A DNA stretch of 64,000 bases from an uncultured Acidimicrobiaceae bacterium (GTDB lineage: Bacteria > Actinomycetota > Acidimicrobiia > Acidimicrobiales > SZUA-35), in NCBI GenBank assembly GCA_947259095.1, contig CAMYLA010000017.1:1-64000 (forward strand), written 5' to 3'. The position numbers and the translations under genes are program-made. The notes beneath the pieces are model-generated. The model saw only the letters and a program-made list of their open reading frames with translations. It had not been told where the DNA came from and searched no databases. Each line of letters begins with the position of its first letter. Position 1 is the first letter of the stretch. Of this stretch, positions 18,535-27,331 are shown piece by piece.

Positions 18535-19460
18535 TGGCCGGCAAACCCAAGAAACGACGGTCGAGCACCGGAGGCCGTTCCGGTGCCCAGCGGCCAGGCA
18601 AGAGCGGCGATGGGCGATCGAAATCGACTTCCGGCGGGCGTGGGTCCGGGTCCCGAGGCTCGTCGGGGGACTCGAAACCGGCCCAGGGCCCCAGGCGGCG
18701 TCGGGCCGGGCGTGGTCTCGGTGGCGACCAGGTCGAGGGCCGCCAGGCGGTGCGGGAGCTCCTCCTGGCCGGAAAGCGGCGGATCGACGAGGTGATCATG
18801 ATCGACGATCTCGGTGGTGCCGATGTGCTGGCCGATATCGAGCAGCTCAGCCAGGAACTCGGCGTCCCGTTCCGCCGTGTCAGCAGGCGACACATGGCCG
18901 CCGAGGCGTTGACCGAATCCCACCAGGGGGTGATCGCCAGGGCGGCACCGGTCGCCGAGGTCCCGTTCGACCGTTTGATCAGCAACCCGAAGGCCTTTTT
19001 GGTGGTGCTCGACGGGATCACCGATCCGGGCAATCTCGGAGCGATCCTGCGAACCGCCGAGTGCGCCGGGGTGACCGGGGTGGTCCTGGGTCGCCACCGC
19101 TCGGTCCATCTCAGCCCCACGGTCACCAAGGCCGCCGCCGGCGCCGTCGAGTACGTGCCGATGGCCGTGGTCGGTGGAATTCCCACTGCCATCTCTCAAT
19201 TGAATGACGCCGATGTCTTCACCGTTGGGCTCGATGGGGGCGGTGAGCACTCGATCTTTGATCTGCCTCAGCTGGGTTCGGGCCCCACCGCCCTTGTTCT
19301 GGGCGCCGAGGGGGCTGGATTGTCCCGGTTGGTTCGACAGCGGGTGTCGATCTCGGCATCGATCCCGCTGGCCGGTCAACTGAATAGTTTGAACGTTGCA
19401 ACCGCTACCGCCGTAGCATGTTTTGAGGTAGTGCGAGCTCGCAACGGCCCGTCCGACTGA
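18534..19460 (+). CDS. rlmB: RlmB-type 23S rRNA (guanosine-2'-O)-methyltransferase
   Basis: A 308-residue SPOUT/TrmH methyltransferase. A basic, Gly/Ser-rich N-terminal extension (~60 residues) precedes the substrate-binding domain. The knotted SAM-binding domain shows motif 1 LDGITDPGNLGAILRTAE, motif 2 LVLGAEGAGLSRLVR and motif 3 ISIPLAG-like SIPLAGQLNSLNVATA. TrmH-family members modify rRNA or tRNA; placement after ispF and motif details favour RlmB (G2251). ATG at 18534 overlaps the ispF stop. Confidence 0.9.
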   Translation: MAGKPKKRRSSTGGRSGAQRPGKSGDGRSKSTSGGRGSGSRGSSGDSKPAQGPRRRRAGRGLGGDQVEGRQAVRELLLAGKRRIDEVIMIDDLGGADVLADIEQLSQELGVPFRRVSRRHMAAEALTESHQGVIARAAPVAEVPFDRLISNPKAFLVVLDGITDPGNLGAILRTAECAGVTGVVLGRHRSVHLSPTVTKAAAGAVEYVPMAVVGGIPTAISQLNDADVFTVGLDGGGEHSIFDLPQLGSGPTALVLGAEGAGLSRLVRQRVSISASIPLAGQLNSLNVATATAVACFEVVRARNGPSD

Positions 19461-19553
19461 CCGACCAACAGGGGTTGCTTCGATATCGGGGGGGAACGCG
19501 AGTGTGAGTGGGTCTGCGGCACATCGCAGTCAATCGACCAGGTTAGGAAAGCT

Positions 19554-21548
19554 GTGACAGAGGCGAGCTATACCGCATGGGATGACAAGCAGTACGTGTG
19601 GCCTCCTCCCGAGGGCTGGTACCAGGCGAGCGACAACAAGTGGTGGCCGGAGGGCTACGGGCCGCCGCCGGGTCAGGTCGACACGGCGGGTTCCGGCGCG
19701 GTTGCCGATGGCAGCGCGGCAGACCCGGTCGCCGACCAGGCTTCGACGTCCGGCAGCGCCGAGCAGGCGCAGCCCGTCGACGGTGCCACCGACAACGGCG
19801 ACTGGACCACCGATGGATCGGCCGACGGTGACCCGTCGTCCACCGATTGGTCGGTCGGCGGTGTCGCCCCGCAGTCCGATTGGTCGGCCGCCGCCGAGAG
19901 CGGGCCGGTCGACGGCACCGAGCAGGCCTCGCAGATCGGTTTCGGGGAACCCGGCCCGGAGGCCGGCAATGAGTGGTCCGGGCTCGGCACCGACGCAGTG
20001 GCCGACGGCGAGGCCGGTGCCGCTTCGATTTCCGATGCCGCTTCGATCGCCGGCGCAACAGCAGCGGCCGGCTCAGCCGGTACCGCGGCCTTCGGCGCCG
20101 AGACCGAAACCGAGGGCGACGCCGCTCCCGGTGAAGCGACCCGATCGATCCCCGAATCCACCGAGGATGCGGATCGGCCGGGGGTCGAAAGCGCCGGATC
20201 TGGGGCCTTTGCCGACGCCCCGATGGAAATGAACGACCTGTCCTCGTTCGTCGAGCAAGCCGGCGTCGACCCGGTGGCCGACCGTCTGGGTGGCTTCGGT
20301 GATTTTGCCGCCCCGGACGGCCTGCCCGACATCGATGACGTCCTCCCCGCCGAGCGCGGCGACGCCGCTGCCTCACCCCAATCGGTGTTCGGCGATGCGG
20401 CTCTGCCCGATGCCGAAACCCCGACCCTGGCCGACGTGCCCATCGCCGAGACCGACGGTGCGGCTGGTCTTGGCGGTCCGAACGGTCCGGTCGGCGCCAT
20501 CGGTCCTGAGGGTGCGGATGGAGCGTCTTCGGTTCTCGGCGGTGATTTCGATCCGGCCCTGGCCGCCGGTGCGGCCGCAGCCGCCGCAGCGGCCGCTGCC
20601 GCCGCTGCCGCCGGTGAAGCCGATGAGAGCGTGACCCAGGTCGTACCGACCGACCTCTCGGCCGCCCCCACCGAGTTTGCGCCGCCTCCCTTGGTCGATG
20701 ACGCTTTCGCCGCCCCGGCCGGTGATCCGAGCCCCTCATCGTTCGACTCCTCGGGCCTCCTCGGGGAGGCGCCACCGGCCGCCGATCCGTTCGCAAGCCC
20801 GCCCGCCGCCGGACCCGGCGCCTTCGCCTCCCCCGAAACGCCGCCGCCGGATGGCTTCCCTGCACCCGCCGCCGGTTTCAGCGGAGCACCCACCGGTGCG
20901 GAATCCCAGCTCTACGGCGGAGCCACCGGTCCGGAGATAGGGCTCGACTCCCAGGAACTTCTCGATTCGAAGCCCAAGGGTGGGTCGAGAACCGTCCTGC
21001 TGGCGGCCATCGGGGTCCTGGCTTTGGCGGCGATCTGCGCCGCCCTGTTCCTGGCCCTGCGGGGCGACGACGAGTCGGCCGACACCAACGCGGCTGCATC
21101 CGGCGGCCCGGGATCGGTCGATCAACCTCACTCCCTCAGCACCGGCGTCGTCGTGTTCTACCCCGACGGTGACACCGACCAACGGTGGGTCATCGAGGTT
21201 CTGGAGCCGGCTCGCGACGCCACTGGCGAGCTGGCATCTGCAGCACCGGCGACCGGCAATCTCTTCGCCGCCACCAGCATCCGGGTCCGCAACGAGAGCG
21301 GTGTCGACGGCGCCTCGGTGGGGGATCTGGAATTCAATTCGGTGACCGCAGCCGGGGAGGTTATCGAACGCAGCGCCAAACCATGTCCGCCGCTGGCCAA
21401 CGAGCTCGACGATACTGCGTCGGTGGCCCTGGGGACCGGCGTCGAGGGTGGGATCTGCTGGGAGGCCCCGGCTGGCGCGCTCGATGGGCTCATGCTCGGT
21501 ATCGAGTCGGCGAAAGTGTCGGGCCGGGTCCACATCGCCCTCCAGTAG
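19554..21548 (+). CDS. Large Ala-rich acidic protein with one membrane segment
   Basis: A 664-residue protein of unknown role. The N-terminus carries a Trp-rich motif (WPPPEGWYQASDNKWWPEG), similar in style to DUF2510-like repeats. Residues ~45-470 are low-complexity, rich in Ala, Asp, Gly and Pro, with an uninterrupted Ala run near residue 345. A single membrane segment (TVLLAAIGVLALAAICAALF, ~476-498) is followed by a ~165-residue extracellular domain with two Cys and a DUF4352-like look. The long N-terminal part would be cytoplasmic. GTG at 19554 follows AGGAAAG. No partner is evident. Confidence 0.75.
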   Translation: MTEASYTAWDDKQYVWPPPEGWYQASDNKWWPEGYGPPPGQVDTAGSGAVADGSAADPVADQASTSGSAEQAQPVDGATDNGDWTTDGSADGDPSSTDWSVGGVAPQSDWSAAAESGPVDGTEQASQIGFGEPGPEAGNEWSGLGTDAVADGEAGAASISDAASIAGATAAAGSAGTAAFGAETETEGDAAPGEATRSIPESTEDADRPGVESAGSGAFADAPMEMNDLSSFVEQAGVDPVADRLGGFGDFAAPDGLPDIDDVLPAERGDAAASPQSVFGDAALPDAETPTLADVPIAETDGAAGLGGPNGPVGAIGPEGADGASSVLGGDFDPALAAGAAAAAAAAAAAAAAGEADESVTQVVPTDLSAAPTEFAPPPLVDDAFAAPAGDPSPSSFDSSGLLGEAPPAADPFASPPAAGPGAFASPETPPPDGFPAPAAGFSGAPTGAESQLYGGATGPEIGLDSQELLDSKPKGGSRTVLLAAIGVLALAAICAALFLALRGDDESADTNAAASGGPGSVDQPHSLSTGVVVFYPDGDTDQRWVIEVLEPARDATGELASAAPATGNLFAATSIRVRNESGVDGASVGDLEFNSVTAAGEVIERSAKPCPPLANELDDTASVALGTGVEGGICWEAPAGALDGLMLGIESAKVSGRVHIALQ

Positions 21549-21559
21549 GGCGATGGGCC

Positions 21560-22048
21560 TCACGCAGGCAGGGCGTTGTCCGTCGGCGGACCGAACCCTC
21601 GACGGAGAAGGAACAGCCCGACCACGATCTCGAACAGCCCCCCGGGGATGGCGAGGATGAGCGCAACTTCTCTCCCGGTTGTGAGCTCCAGGACCGCGCC
21701 GGTGGCAAGCGCGGCGTAGCCGATGATGGCCCAGCCGGCCAAGCGGCGTGGGAGCCGGCGATGCCGCCGGCGAGGAGCAGTGCCTCGGCCGCCCGGGTGG
21801 CCAGGTAGCCTGCGCCGGCCCGGGGGTGCCGGTTGCGAACCAGGCGGAACCCGATCACGCCGCCGACGGTCACGGCAACCGAATTGAGGGCGACGAGAAC
21901 GAGGCCGGTCGGCATCTCGGCCAGTTCGCTTCCGGCGCCGTAGAGCACGAACGCAGCGAGGACGAGCCCGCCGAAGAGCCGACCCGCCGAACGATCGCCC
22001 GCTGTGTTGGGCCCGGCTCAGTGCCTCGGTCAAGGTTGGATCGGCCAC
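21560..22048 (-). pseudogene. Decayed DUF4386 membrane protein, copy 1
   Basis: Pieces of one membrane protein appear in different frames. Around 22008-21790 the frame reads RLFGGLVLAAFVLYGAGSEL...RAAEALLLAGGIAG, the family N-terminal third; from ~21760 another frame gives RRLAGWAIIGYAALATGAV...AIPGGLFEIVVGLFLL, the family C-terminus. About 100 residues between them are missing. A GTG at 22048 (VADPTLTEAL) in a third frame may be the old start. An intact relative lies at 29.6-30.4 kb. Confidence 0.65.
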
Positions 22049-22117
22049 GACGCATCCCGTCAGTGGCTCGACCGAATCACGCCGGCGCTGCACCTCGGAT
22101 CGATCGATGGATGTGGG

Positions 22118-22367
22118 CTACATCACCGGCAGTGTGCCCGGGCCGGTTTGACGAAACAGCGCTCGAACCATGTCCTGTCCGCCGCGGCGCAGTCTGCCGA
22201 TCTCGGCCCCGCACGACAACCCAGACCGCGCCCCGTGCGAGGTGTCCGGCGAGGGAGCCGATGGTCTGGTGATCGAGTGTCGATGGATCGTTCCATGCTG
22301 TGGCCACCCGTCGATCGGCGATCGCGGTCAGGACGGTTTCTGCTCCGGCCAAGAACTGCTTGCGCAT
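22118..22367 (-). pseudogene. Decayed maleylpyruvate isomerase-like (DinB superfamily) gene
   Basis: From ATG 22367 about 50 residues (FLAGAETVLTAIADRRVATAW...SLAGHLARGAVWVV) match the N-terminal helix bundle of the mycothiol-dependent maleylpyruvate isomerase family. The frame then fails, and another frame gives LRRGGQDMVRALFRQ...LPVM before TAG, resembling the family's last helix. The middle ~130 residues are gone. Confidence 0.5.
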
Positions 22368-22522
22368 CCGATGACCGTACTGCAATCGAGATGCGCCGGT
22401 CGTCGAGCCGGTGCCGCAACTCGCCAAGAGGGATCGAATCGAAACGGTCCTCAGAGAAACGGTGGTCCAGGGTCTTGGCTGACGACGAGCCGGCTGAAGC
22501 AACCTAGGAGTAGGGTGCGCCC

Positions 22523-23515
22523 ATGGCCACTGCAAATCATCGGATAACTCTCGCCCAGCGTCCGCAAGGCCTTGTCGGCCCGGAGTGTTTCAGTTCGGAC
22601 GAGGTGGAAGCTCCTGTGCCGGGTCCGGGCCAGATCCTGGTTGAGGTCACCTGGCTTTCGATCGATCCCACCATTCGCGGTTGGATGGCGATGGACACCT
22701 ACCTGCCGGCAATCGAGATCGGGGCTGAGATCCGTAGCGCCGGCCTAGGAAAGGTGATCGAGTCCAACATCGAAACCCACCCTGTCGGTTCGACGGTGTT
22801 CGGGACGGTCGGCTGGCAGCAGTACGCCGTGCTCGGCGCCGATGCGATGGTCATACCGGAAGGGGTGGAGCCCGAGGCGGCTCTCAGTGTGTTCGGGGTC
22901 ACGGGTCTCACCGCCTACTTCGGGCTGCTCGACGTCGGGCGGCCGGTAGCCGGCGAGACGGTTCTCGTGTCCGGCGCTGCCGGTGCCACCGGCTCGATCG
23001 TGGGCCAGATCGCTCGCCTGAAGGGCTGCCGAGTTGTCGGCATCGCAGGCTCGGACCAGAAGTGTGGGTGGCTCACGGACCATCTGGGTTTCGATGCTGC
23101 GATCAACTACAAGACCGATGACATCGCTGCAGCGATCAAGGAGCACTGTCCGAACGGCGTTGACGTGTTCTTCGACAACGTCGGTGGCGACATCCTCGAG
23201 GCGGCCATCGGCAACCTGGCCATGCGGGGCCGTGTCGTCATGTGCGGAGCGATCTCGCAGTACAACGACGAGACGCCGCGCCCCGGCCCAAAAAATCTCA
23301 CGAATCTGATCGTGATGCGCGGCCGCATCGAGGGCTTCATCATCCTTGACTACTTCGACCGGGCCGGAGAAGCCATCGGCGAGCTGGCAACATGGGTGAT
23401 GGCAGGCGAAATGAAGTACGCAGTCGATGTCGTTGACGGCCTCGACAATGCGCCCGTCGCACTCGATCGCCTGTTCACGGGAGCGAACACGGGCAAAGTC
23501 ATGGTCCGCCTCTGA
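22523..23515 (+). CDS. NADP-dependent oxidoreductase, MDR superfamily (PTGR/LTB4DH type)
   Basis: A 330-residue zinc-independent medium-chain reductase that reduces activated double bonds. The N-terminal substrate domain includes VTWLSIDPTIRGWM, typical of prostaglandin/leukotriene reductases. The Rossmann motif is VSGAAGATGSIVGQIARLKG, and VDVFFDNVGGDILEAAI is the family signature. ATG start at 22523. Flanking pseudogenes place it in the accessory segment, but the gene itself looks intact. Confidence 0.9.
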   Translation: MATANHRITLAQRPQGLVGPECFSSDEVEAPVPGPGQILVEVTWLSIDPTIRGWMAMDTYLPAIEIGAEIRSAGLGKVIESNIETHPVGSTVFGTVGWQQYAVLGADAMVIPEGVEPEAALSVFGVTGLTAYFGLLDVGRPVAGETVLVSGAAGATGSIVGQIARLKGCRVVGIAGSDQKCGWLTDHLGFDAAINYKTDDIAAAIKEHCPNGVDVFFDNVGGDILEAAIGNLAMRGRVVMCGAISQYNDETPRPGPKNLTNLIVMRGRIEGFIILDYFDRAGEAIGELATWVMAGEMKYAVDVVDGLDNAPVALDRLFTGANTGKVMVRL

Positions 23516-23633
23516 TCGCCACGCTCGGGGTTGAGGCTGGCACCAGGATCGGTGACGTCGTGCCCTAGCCGGAGGTGGGGTATGAGGCCACCCTTGACCC
23601 ATGAGGCGATATGGGTGCAGGGAAGGTGGTCGG

Positions 23634-24527
23634 GTGGTGCGTCGTTCATTGGTGCTCGTCGCTGCCCTCGTTCTGGTGGCAGCCGGGTGTGGGGGTGACG
23701 ATGACGGCTCGGGTTCACAAGCTCCAAGCGAAGCCGAGGTGACGCTTGTCGCCGTCTCCGAATGCGAACCGGCCCGTCCGTTCGAGGCCGGCGAATACCC
23801 CGGTAACAATGTGATGGCCGATGTTGAGCAGGAGTATTGGACGGTGGTTCCGTCGTCCTACGACGGCTCGCGGCAGGTGCCCCTCTACCTACTCCTCCCC
23901 GGAGGAGCCGGGCGAGCCGAACCAGCGGTAGCGGGCTGGCGCACCGCCTTCGTCGGGTTGGATGCATTGGTCGTGGTCCCCGACGTGCACGGAGCTGCGA
24001 GGGATGTCGACGTCATCCGAGCGTTGGTCGACAACGTGGCAGACGAGTACTGCGTCGACACAACGCAGGTCCATGCAATCGGGAGCTCTGCGAGCGCCAG
24101 ATTCACCGGTCAGCTCATGGCACAGGCGCCGGATGTGATCGGAGCCTCGGCCGTCGGCCTTGGAAGCTTTGCGCTGGGCCTTGGAAGCTTTGCGCTGATG
24201 CAGGTCGAACCGATGGCACCTGTGCCGGTCCTGGCCTGGACCGGCGACATCGACAAGCGTTCGACCACGCTCGGCGTGGAGCAGTGGGCTGCGTACAACG
24301 GTTGTGACACCGAGCCCACCAGCATCGACCTCGGTTCGGGGATAACCCACAGCCACTACGAAGGGTGTGTTGCGCCGGTCGAGTTCTACTACCTCGCCGG
24401 TATGGGACACCAAGTCCCGAGCCACGACTGTGGCGACCAGCTTGCGTACTGTGCGGAGTACGAAGAGTTCGACCTCATGCAGGCGGCCTCGGAGTTCTTT
24501 GCTGCGAACCCCCTCCCGGCCGGCTGA
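23634..24527 (+). CDS. Lipoprotein, esterase/PHB-depolymerase-like alpha/beta hydrolase
   Basis: A 297-residue protein with a lipobox signal peptide (VLVAAGCGGDDD). The fold resembles secreted PHB depolymerase/feruloyl-esterase hydrolases: oxyanion segment LYLLLPGG, nucleophile elbow IGSSASA, Asp in WTGDIDK and His in AGMGHQ. The elbow is GSSAS rather than GxSxG, so activity is uncertain. A perfect 7-residue tandem duplication (GLGSFAL twice) follows the nucleophile. GTG at 23634 has GGAAGG upstream and gives the shortest basic n-region. Possible substrates are extracellular esters. Confidence 0.75.
   Translation: MVRRSLVLVAALVLVAAGCGGDDDGSGSQAPSEAEVTLVAVSECEPARPFEAGEYPGNNVMADVEQEYWTVVPSSYDGSRQVPLYLLLPGGAGRAEPAVAGWRTAFVGLDALVVVPDVHGAARDVDVIRALVDNVADEYCVDTTQVHAIGSSASARFTGQLMAQAPDVIGASAVGLGSFALGLGSFALMQVEPMAPVPVLAWTGDIDKRSTTLGVEQWAAYNGCDTEPTSIDLGSGITHSHYEGCVAPVEFYYLAGMGHQVPSHDCGDQLAYCAEYEEFDLMQAASEFFAANPLPAG
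24156..24197 (+). repeat. In-frame 21-bp tandem duplication in the lipoprotein esterase gene
   Basis: Two adjacent identical 21-bp units (each encoding GLGSFAL) lie at 24156-24176 and 24177-24197. Absence of any divergence between the units suggests a recent slippage event. Confidence 0.9.
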
Positions 24528-24530
24528 CCG

Positions 24531-24632
24531 TCAGGCGAGGTGTTCCGAGACGCAGAACTCGTGGAGGCGGTTCTTGGCCGTCTTCCCCTCGGGCACCTTG
24601 AGGAACATCATCGTCGGCGAACCGTCGGCGCC
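24531..24632 (-). pseudogene. VOC-family gene fragment
   Basis: The minus strand ends in GSPTMMFLKVPEGKTAKNRLH followed directly by EFCVSEHLA and a stop. The first block matches the middle of a VOC protein subfamily (FxxVPExKTxKNRxH) and the second its C-terminal metal-ligand strand (GNEFCV). The ~30 residues normally between them are missing, and no N-terminal half is readable upstream. Confidence 0.45.
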
Positions 24633-24703
24633 GGGACACCTGTTGCGACGCCCTGGTCGTGCCACCACTGTGGCAGGTGTGCGGGCGCCTCGGTTGTCGA
24701 TCG

Positions 24704-25411
24704 TCAGGTTGGGACTTCCAGTCGGTCCCATCGTTGGCACCCGGTTGTGATGGATCCACAATCGAAGGGCTCGCAGGCGGTCTGGCTGTTGGTGGCCCGA
24801 AGTTCTGCACGTGCGATGGTGCCCGCTCGACTGGACGAGACGTTGAGCTCGACCTGCTGCCAACGCCCATCTTGCGGACGAAAGCAGGCGACCCGCAGGT
24901 CGTACTGGAACGGCCAGAGGTTCGCCTGCATCTCCCAACCCTGGACGTCGAGCTGTTCGATGACCTCGTCCATGCTCCCTTCCAGTCCACGAACCGTGGT
25001 TGCGATGGCCCCTCGCCAGCAGACCGGTTCGGAGATGGCCTGGAAGCTGCGCCCCGGGGCAGGCTCCCGGAACGAGTTGAGCAGGTCTCGCTGCTCTGGT
25101 GTGACGCCGCGGCAGTCGCCAAAAGGATCACGGTCCGTTGCCCAGATCGCCAGGACGAACAGGCCGATGAAAACGCCGATGATGGCCGCTCGTTTGAGCG
25201 AGACCAGTAGGAGCCTCCAAGACCAGATGAGCAGGTCGTGGAGCGACTCGGCTGTCGTTGCCACCGGGCCATTGTTGCCGATGGAACCGCCGATCGCCCC
25301 GTCAAGTCGCAGGCCGGCGTCACCGATGGACGGTTGCGAATCTCCTACCGCTGGTTTGACGACCGCTGGCGATAGCTCAGGACCAGTAGCCCATCGAGAA
25401 GTGTGAAACAA
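24704..25411 (-). CDS. Unrecognised single-pass membrane protein
   Basis: From TTG 25411 this gives 235 residues. After ~75 residues comes one membrane segment (AAIIGVFIGLFVLAIWA) and a ~130-residue domain with several Cys (DCRGV, PVCWRG, ACFRPQDG, ACEPFDCGS, TTGC) that would be extracytoplasmic if the N-terminus is inside. No family was recognised. The frame stays open far upstream, but that part is antisense to a decayed gene and looks non-coding; no ATG/GTG in the reliable part gives a better start, so the 5' end is uncertain or lost. Confidence 0.5.
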   Translation of the reverse strand: MFHTSRWATGPELSPAVVKPAVGDSQPSIGDAGLRLDGAIGGSIGNNGPVATTAESLHDLLIWSWRLLLVSLKRAAIIGVFIGLFVLAIWATDRDPFGDCRGVTPEQRDLLNSFREPAPGRSFQAISEPVCWRGAIATTVRGLEGSMDEVIEQLDVQGWEMQANLWPFQYDLRVACFRPQDGRWQQVELNVSSSRAGTIARAELRATNSQTACEPFDCGSITTGCQRWDRLEVPT

Positions 25412-25420
25412 TCGTCGGCA

Positions 25421-25784
25421 ATGTCGATGCGCCTCGCCGTCTTCGTCGCTGCCCTCGTCGCCGTTGCAGCCTTTGTCACTCTCGCAGCTCCCGATCGAAT
25501 CGGCCGGGCGCCGGTGTGACCGAACCGGAGCTTCGCCTACTCGCTCCATACGCTCACCTTCGCCGCCGGCGCCACGATCTTCTCTGCCTTGCTCGCCCGC
25601 GCTCGGGTCCTTTCGCGACCACCCATTGCCCTCGGCGTCATCGCCGCTCCACTCGCACTCGGCGGGACCGTACTGATCATGCTCGGTTGTTGAGGTCCCG
25701 CTGTACGTGTTCCTCCCCAACCTCCCCTTCGAACTCGCAGCAGGAATCTGGCTGGTACTCCGGAGCCGGCAACCAGCGCCATGA
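25421..25784 (+). pseudogene. Decayed DUF4386-like membrane protein, copy 2
   Basis: ATG 25421 opens a hydrophobic start (AVFVAALVAVAAFVTLAA) that meets an in-frame TGA at 25517. The same frame continues with FAYSLHTLTFAAGATIFSALL...GTVLIMLG up to a second stop at 25691, and a frameshift near 25686 restores PLYVFLPNLPFELAAGIWLVL up to 25784. The last two blocks match DUF4386 C-termini (FLPxxxFExxLGLWL). Confidence 0.5.
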
Positions 25785-26079
25785 GCACCAGCACGTCCAA
25801 ACGGCCGGTGGTATCGGCAGCGCCCTGGATCCAACCAGCCAGCGCGTCGTTGTCGCCGAGAGGCTGACATCTTGCACACAATGTGTCGAGTCCGGGATCC
25901 TCAGGAGGGGCCAGCGCCGCGTCGGGCTGCGTCGGTCTGATCGGTGCCTCGGGCTCTTGGCCCCGATGACTTCGCCTGGCCTGTTGGGACGCTATTGTTC
26001 ATGGCTGCATTTCGCCTGTTGACGACCGGGGTTTCCTCCACCTACGGCCAGCCTTGGACATGATGGCAACACGTATTCG
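25785..26079. other. Non-coding or decayed stretch
   Basis: About 295 bp between two pseudogenes. No frame on either strand gives a recognisable product, and no clear promoter, terminator or repeat was seen. Confidence 0.4.
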
Positions 26080-27331
26080 GTTGCTGAGCTTGGGCTGGTT
26101 GGGCCTGACTCGCCAGACGAGTTCGACGAGCTGACCGAGCTTGCGAGCGACACACTTGACGCTCCTGTGTCGTTGATGTCGATTGTTCAGCCGGAGTTGA
26201 GTCGTCAGTACTTCACCAGCAGCGTTGGACTGGCCGAACCATGGAAGTCGCAACGACAATCACCCCTGAGCCATTCGTTTTGCCAACATGTTGTCCGGAC
26301 GGCTGATGTCCTGGCCGTGAGGGATGCTCACCCCGATCGGTCGGCGGCGGGCGACTGCGCGGTCGAAGACCTGGGCGTTGTCTCCTATCTGGGCGCACCG
26401 ATCTACAAGGACGCAGGAGATCCGATCGGAGCGTTGTGTGTCATCGGCGACCAGCCAAGAGACTGGTCGCCAACCGACGTCAAGCGGCTCGTGCGGTTGG
26501 CTTCATGTGTGTCGAATGTTGTCGGGGCACGAGCACTCGTGCTCGACAGCCAATCTCTACAGCGTGATTTGGAGCGGGCGAGTAGTCGGCTGACCGATGC
26601 GATTGAGGCCGGTGACGTCGGTTTGTGGGAGCGCGATCTCGACACCGGGAACTACTGGGTCTCGGACAAGTACGATGAGTTGCACGGCGGCACGACACAT
26701 TCCTGGACTGGTTTGGAGAGCTTGATAGCGGGTTTCGACCTCACCGTCGAGAGGGAGCGAGAGGATCGTATCCGGGCCCTCAACTCCGAACTTGCCGCAA
26801 GCAACGAAGATCTTGGTGAATTCGTCCGCATCGCAAGCCACGATCTGCGCTCACCCCTCAGAGCCATCAGCAGCCTGATCCAACTGTTGCGCCATGACGC
26901 CGGCAGGCTCCCCGACTCGGTCGAGAGACGCCTCGAGCAGATCGATGCAAGAGCCAACCGGATGGCGAGGCTGCTCGATGACCTCCTCGCCTACCTGGCA
27001 TCTGGATCGAGGAAGACCACGCCCGAAGAAGTCGACCTGGCCGATCTGGCTCGACCGCGCCGACGAAGGCCTTGTCATCGAAGTGCAGGACACCGGACCG
27101 GGTATACCCGACGAGTATCTGGATCGGATCTTCCGACCTTTCGAGACCCTCCAATCACGCGACACCGTGGAAGGCATCGGCATCGGCCTTGCGATCGTTC
27201 AACGATCGATCCATCACGTCGGTGGATCCATCGAAGTCGAAAGTGTTGTCGGTGAGGGCTCGACGTTTCGAGTCACATGGCCGCTCCACGACTCCCTACA
27301 AGACCCCCTCGAAACGAATCAAGACCGCTAG
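26080..27331 (+). pseudogene. Decayed GAF-PAS sensor histidine kinase
   Basis: A frame without an early start codon encodes a GAF domain (EFDELTELASDTLDAPVSLM onward, VVSYLGAPIYKDAGDPIGALCVIG), then the beginning of a PAS domain that stops after ~50 residues, then a HisKA region with the phospho-His in FVRIASHDLRSPLRAISSL. Near 27040 the frame shifts and only the end of the ATPase domain follows (QDTGPGIPDEYLDRIF, GIGIGLAIVQ), without its N-box. At least three lesions (lost start, PAS deletion, frameshift with deletion) make it non-functional. Confidence 0.75.

Noticed and set aside
25517..25519. Selenocysteine codon
   Set aside because: The gene also carries a frameshift and belongs to a family without catalytic Cys or Sec; a nonsense mutation is simpler.
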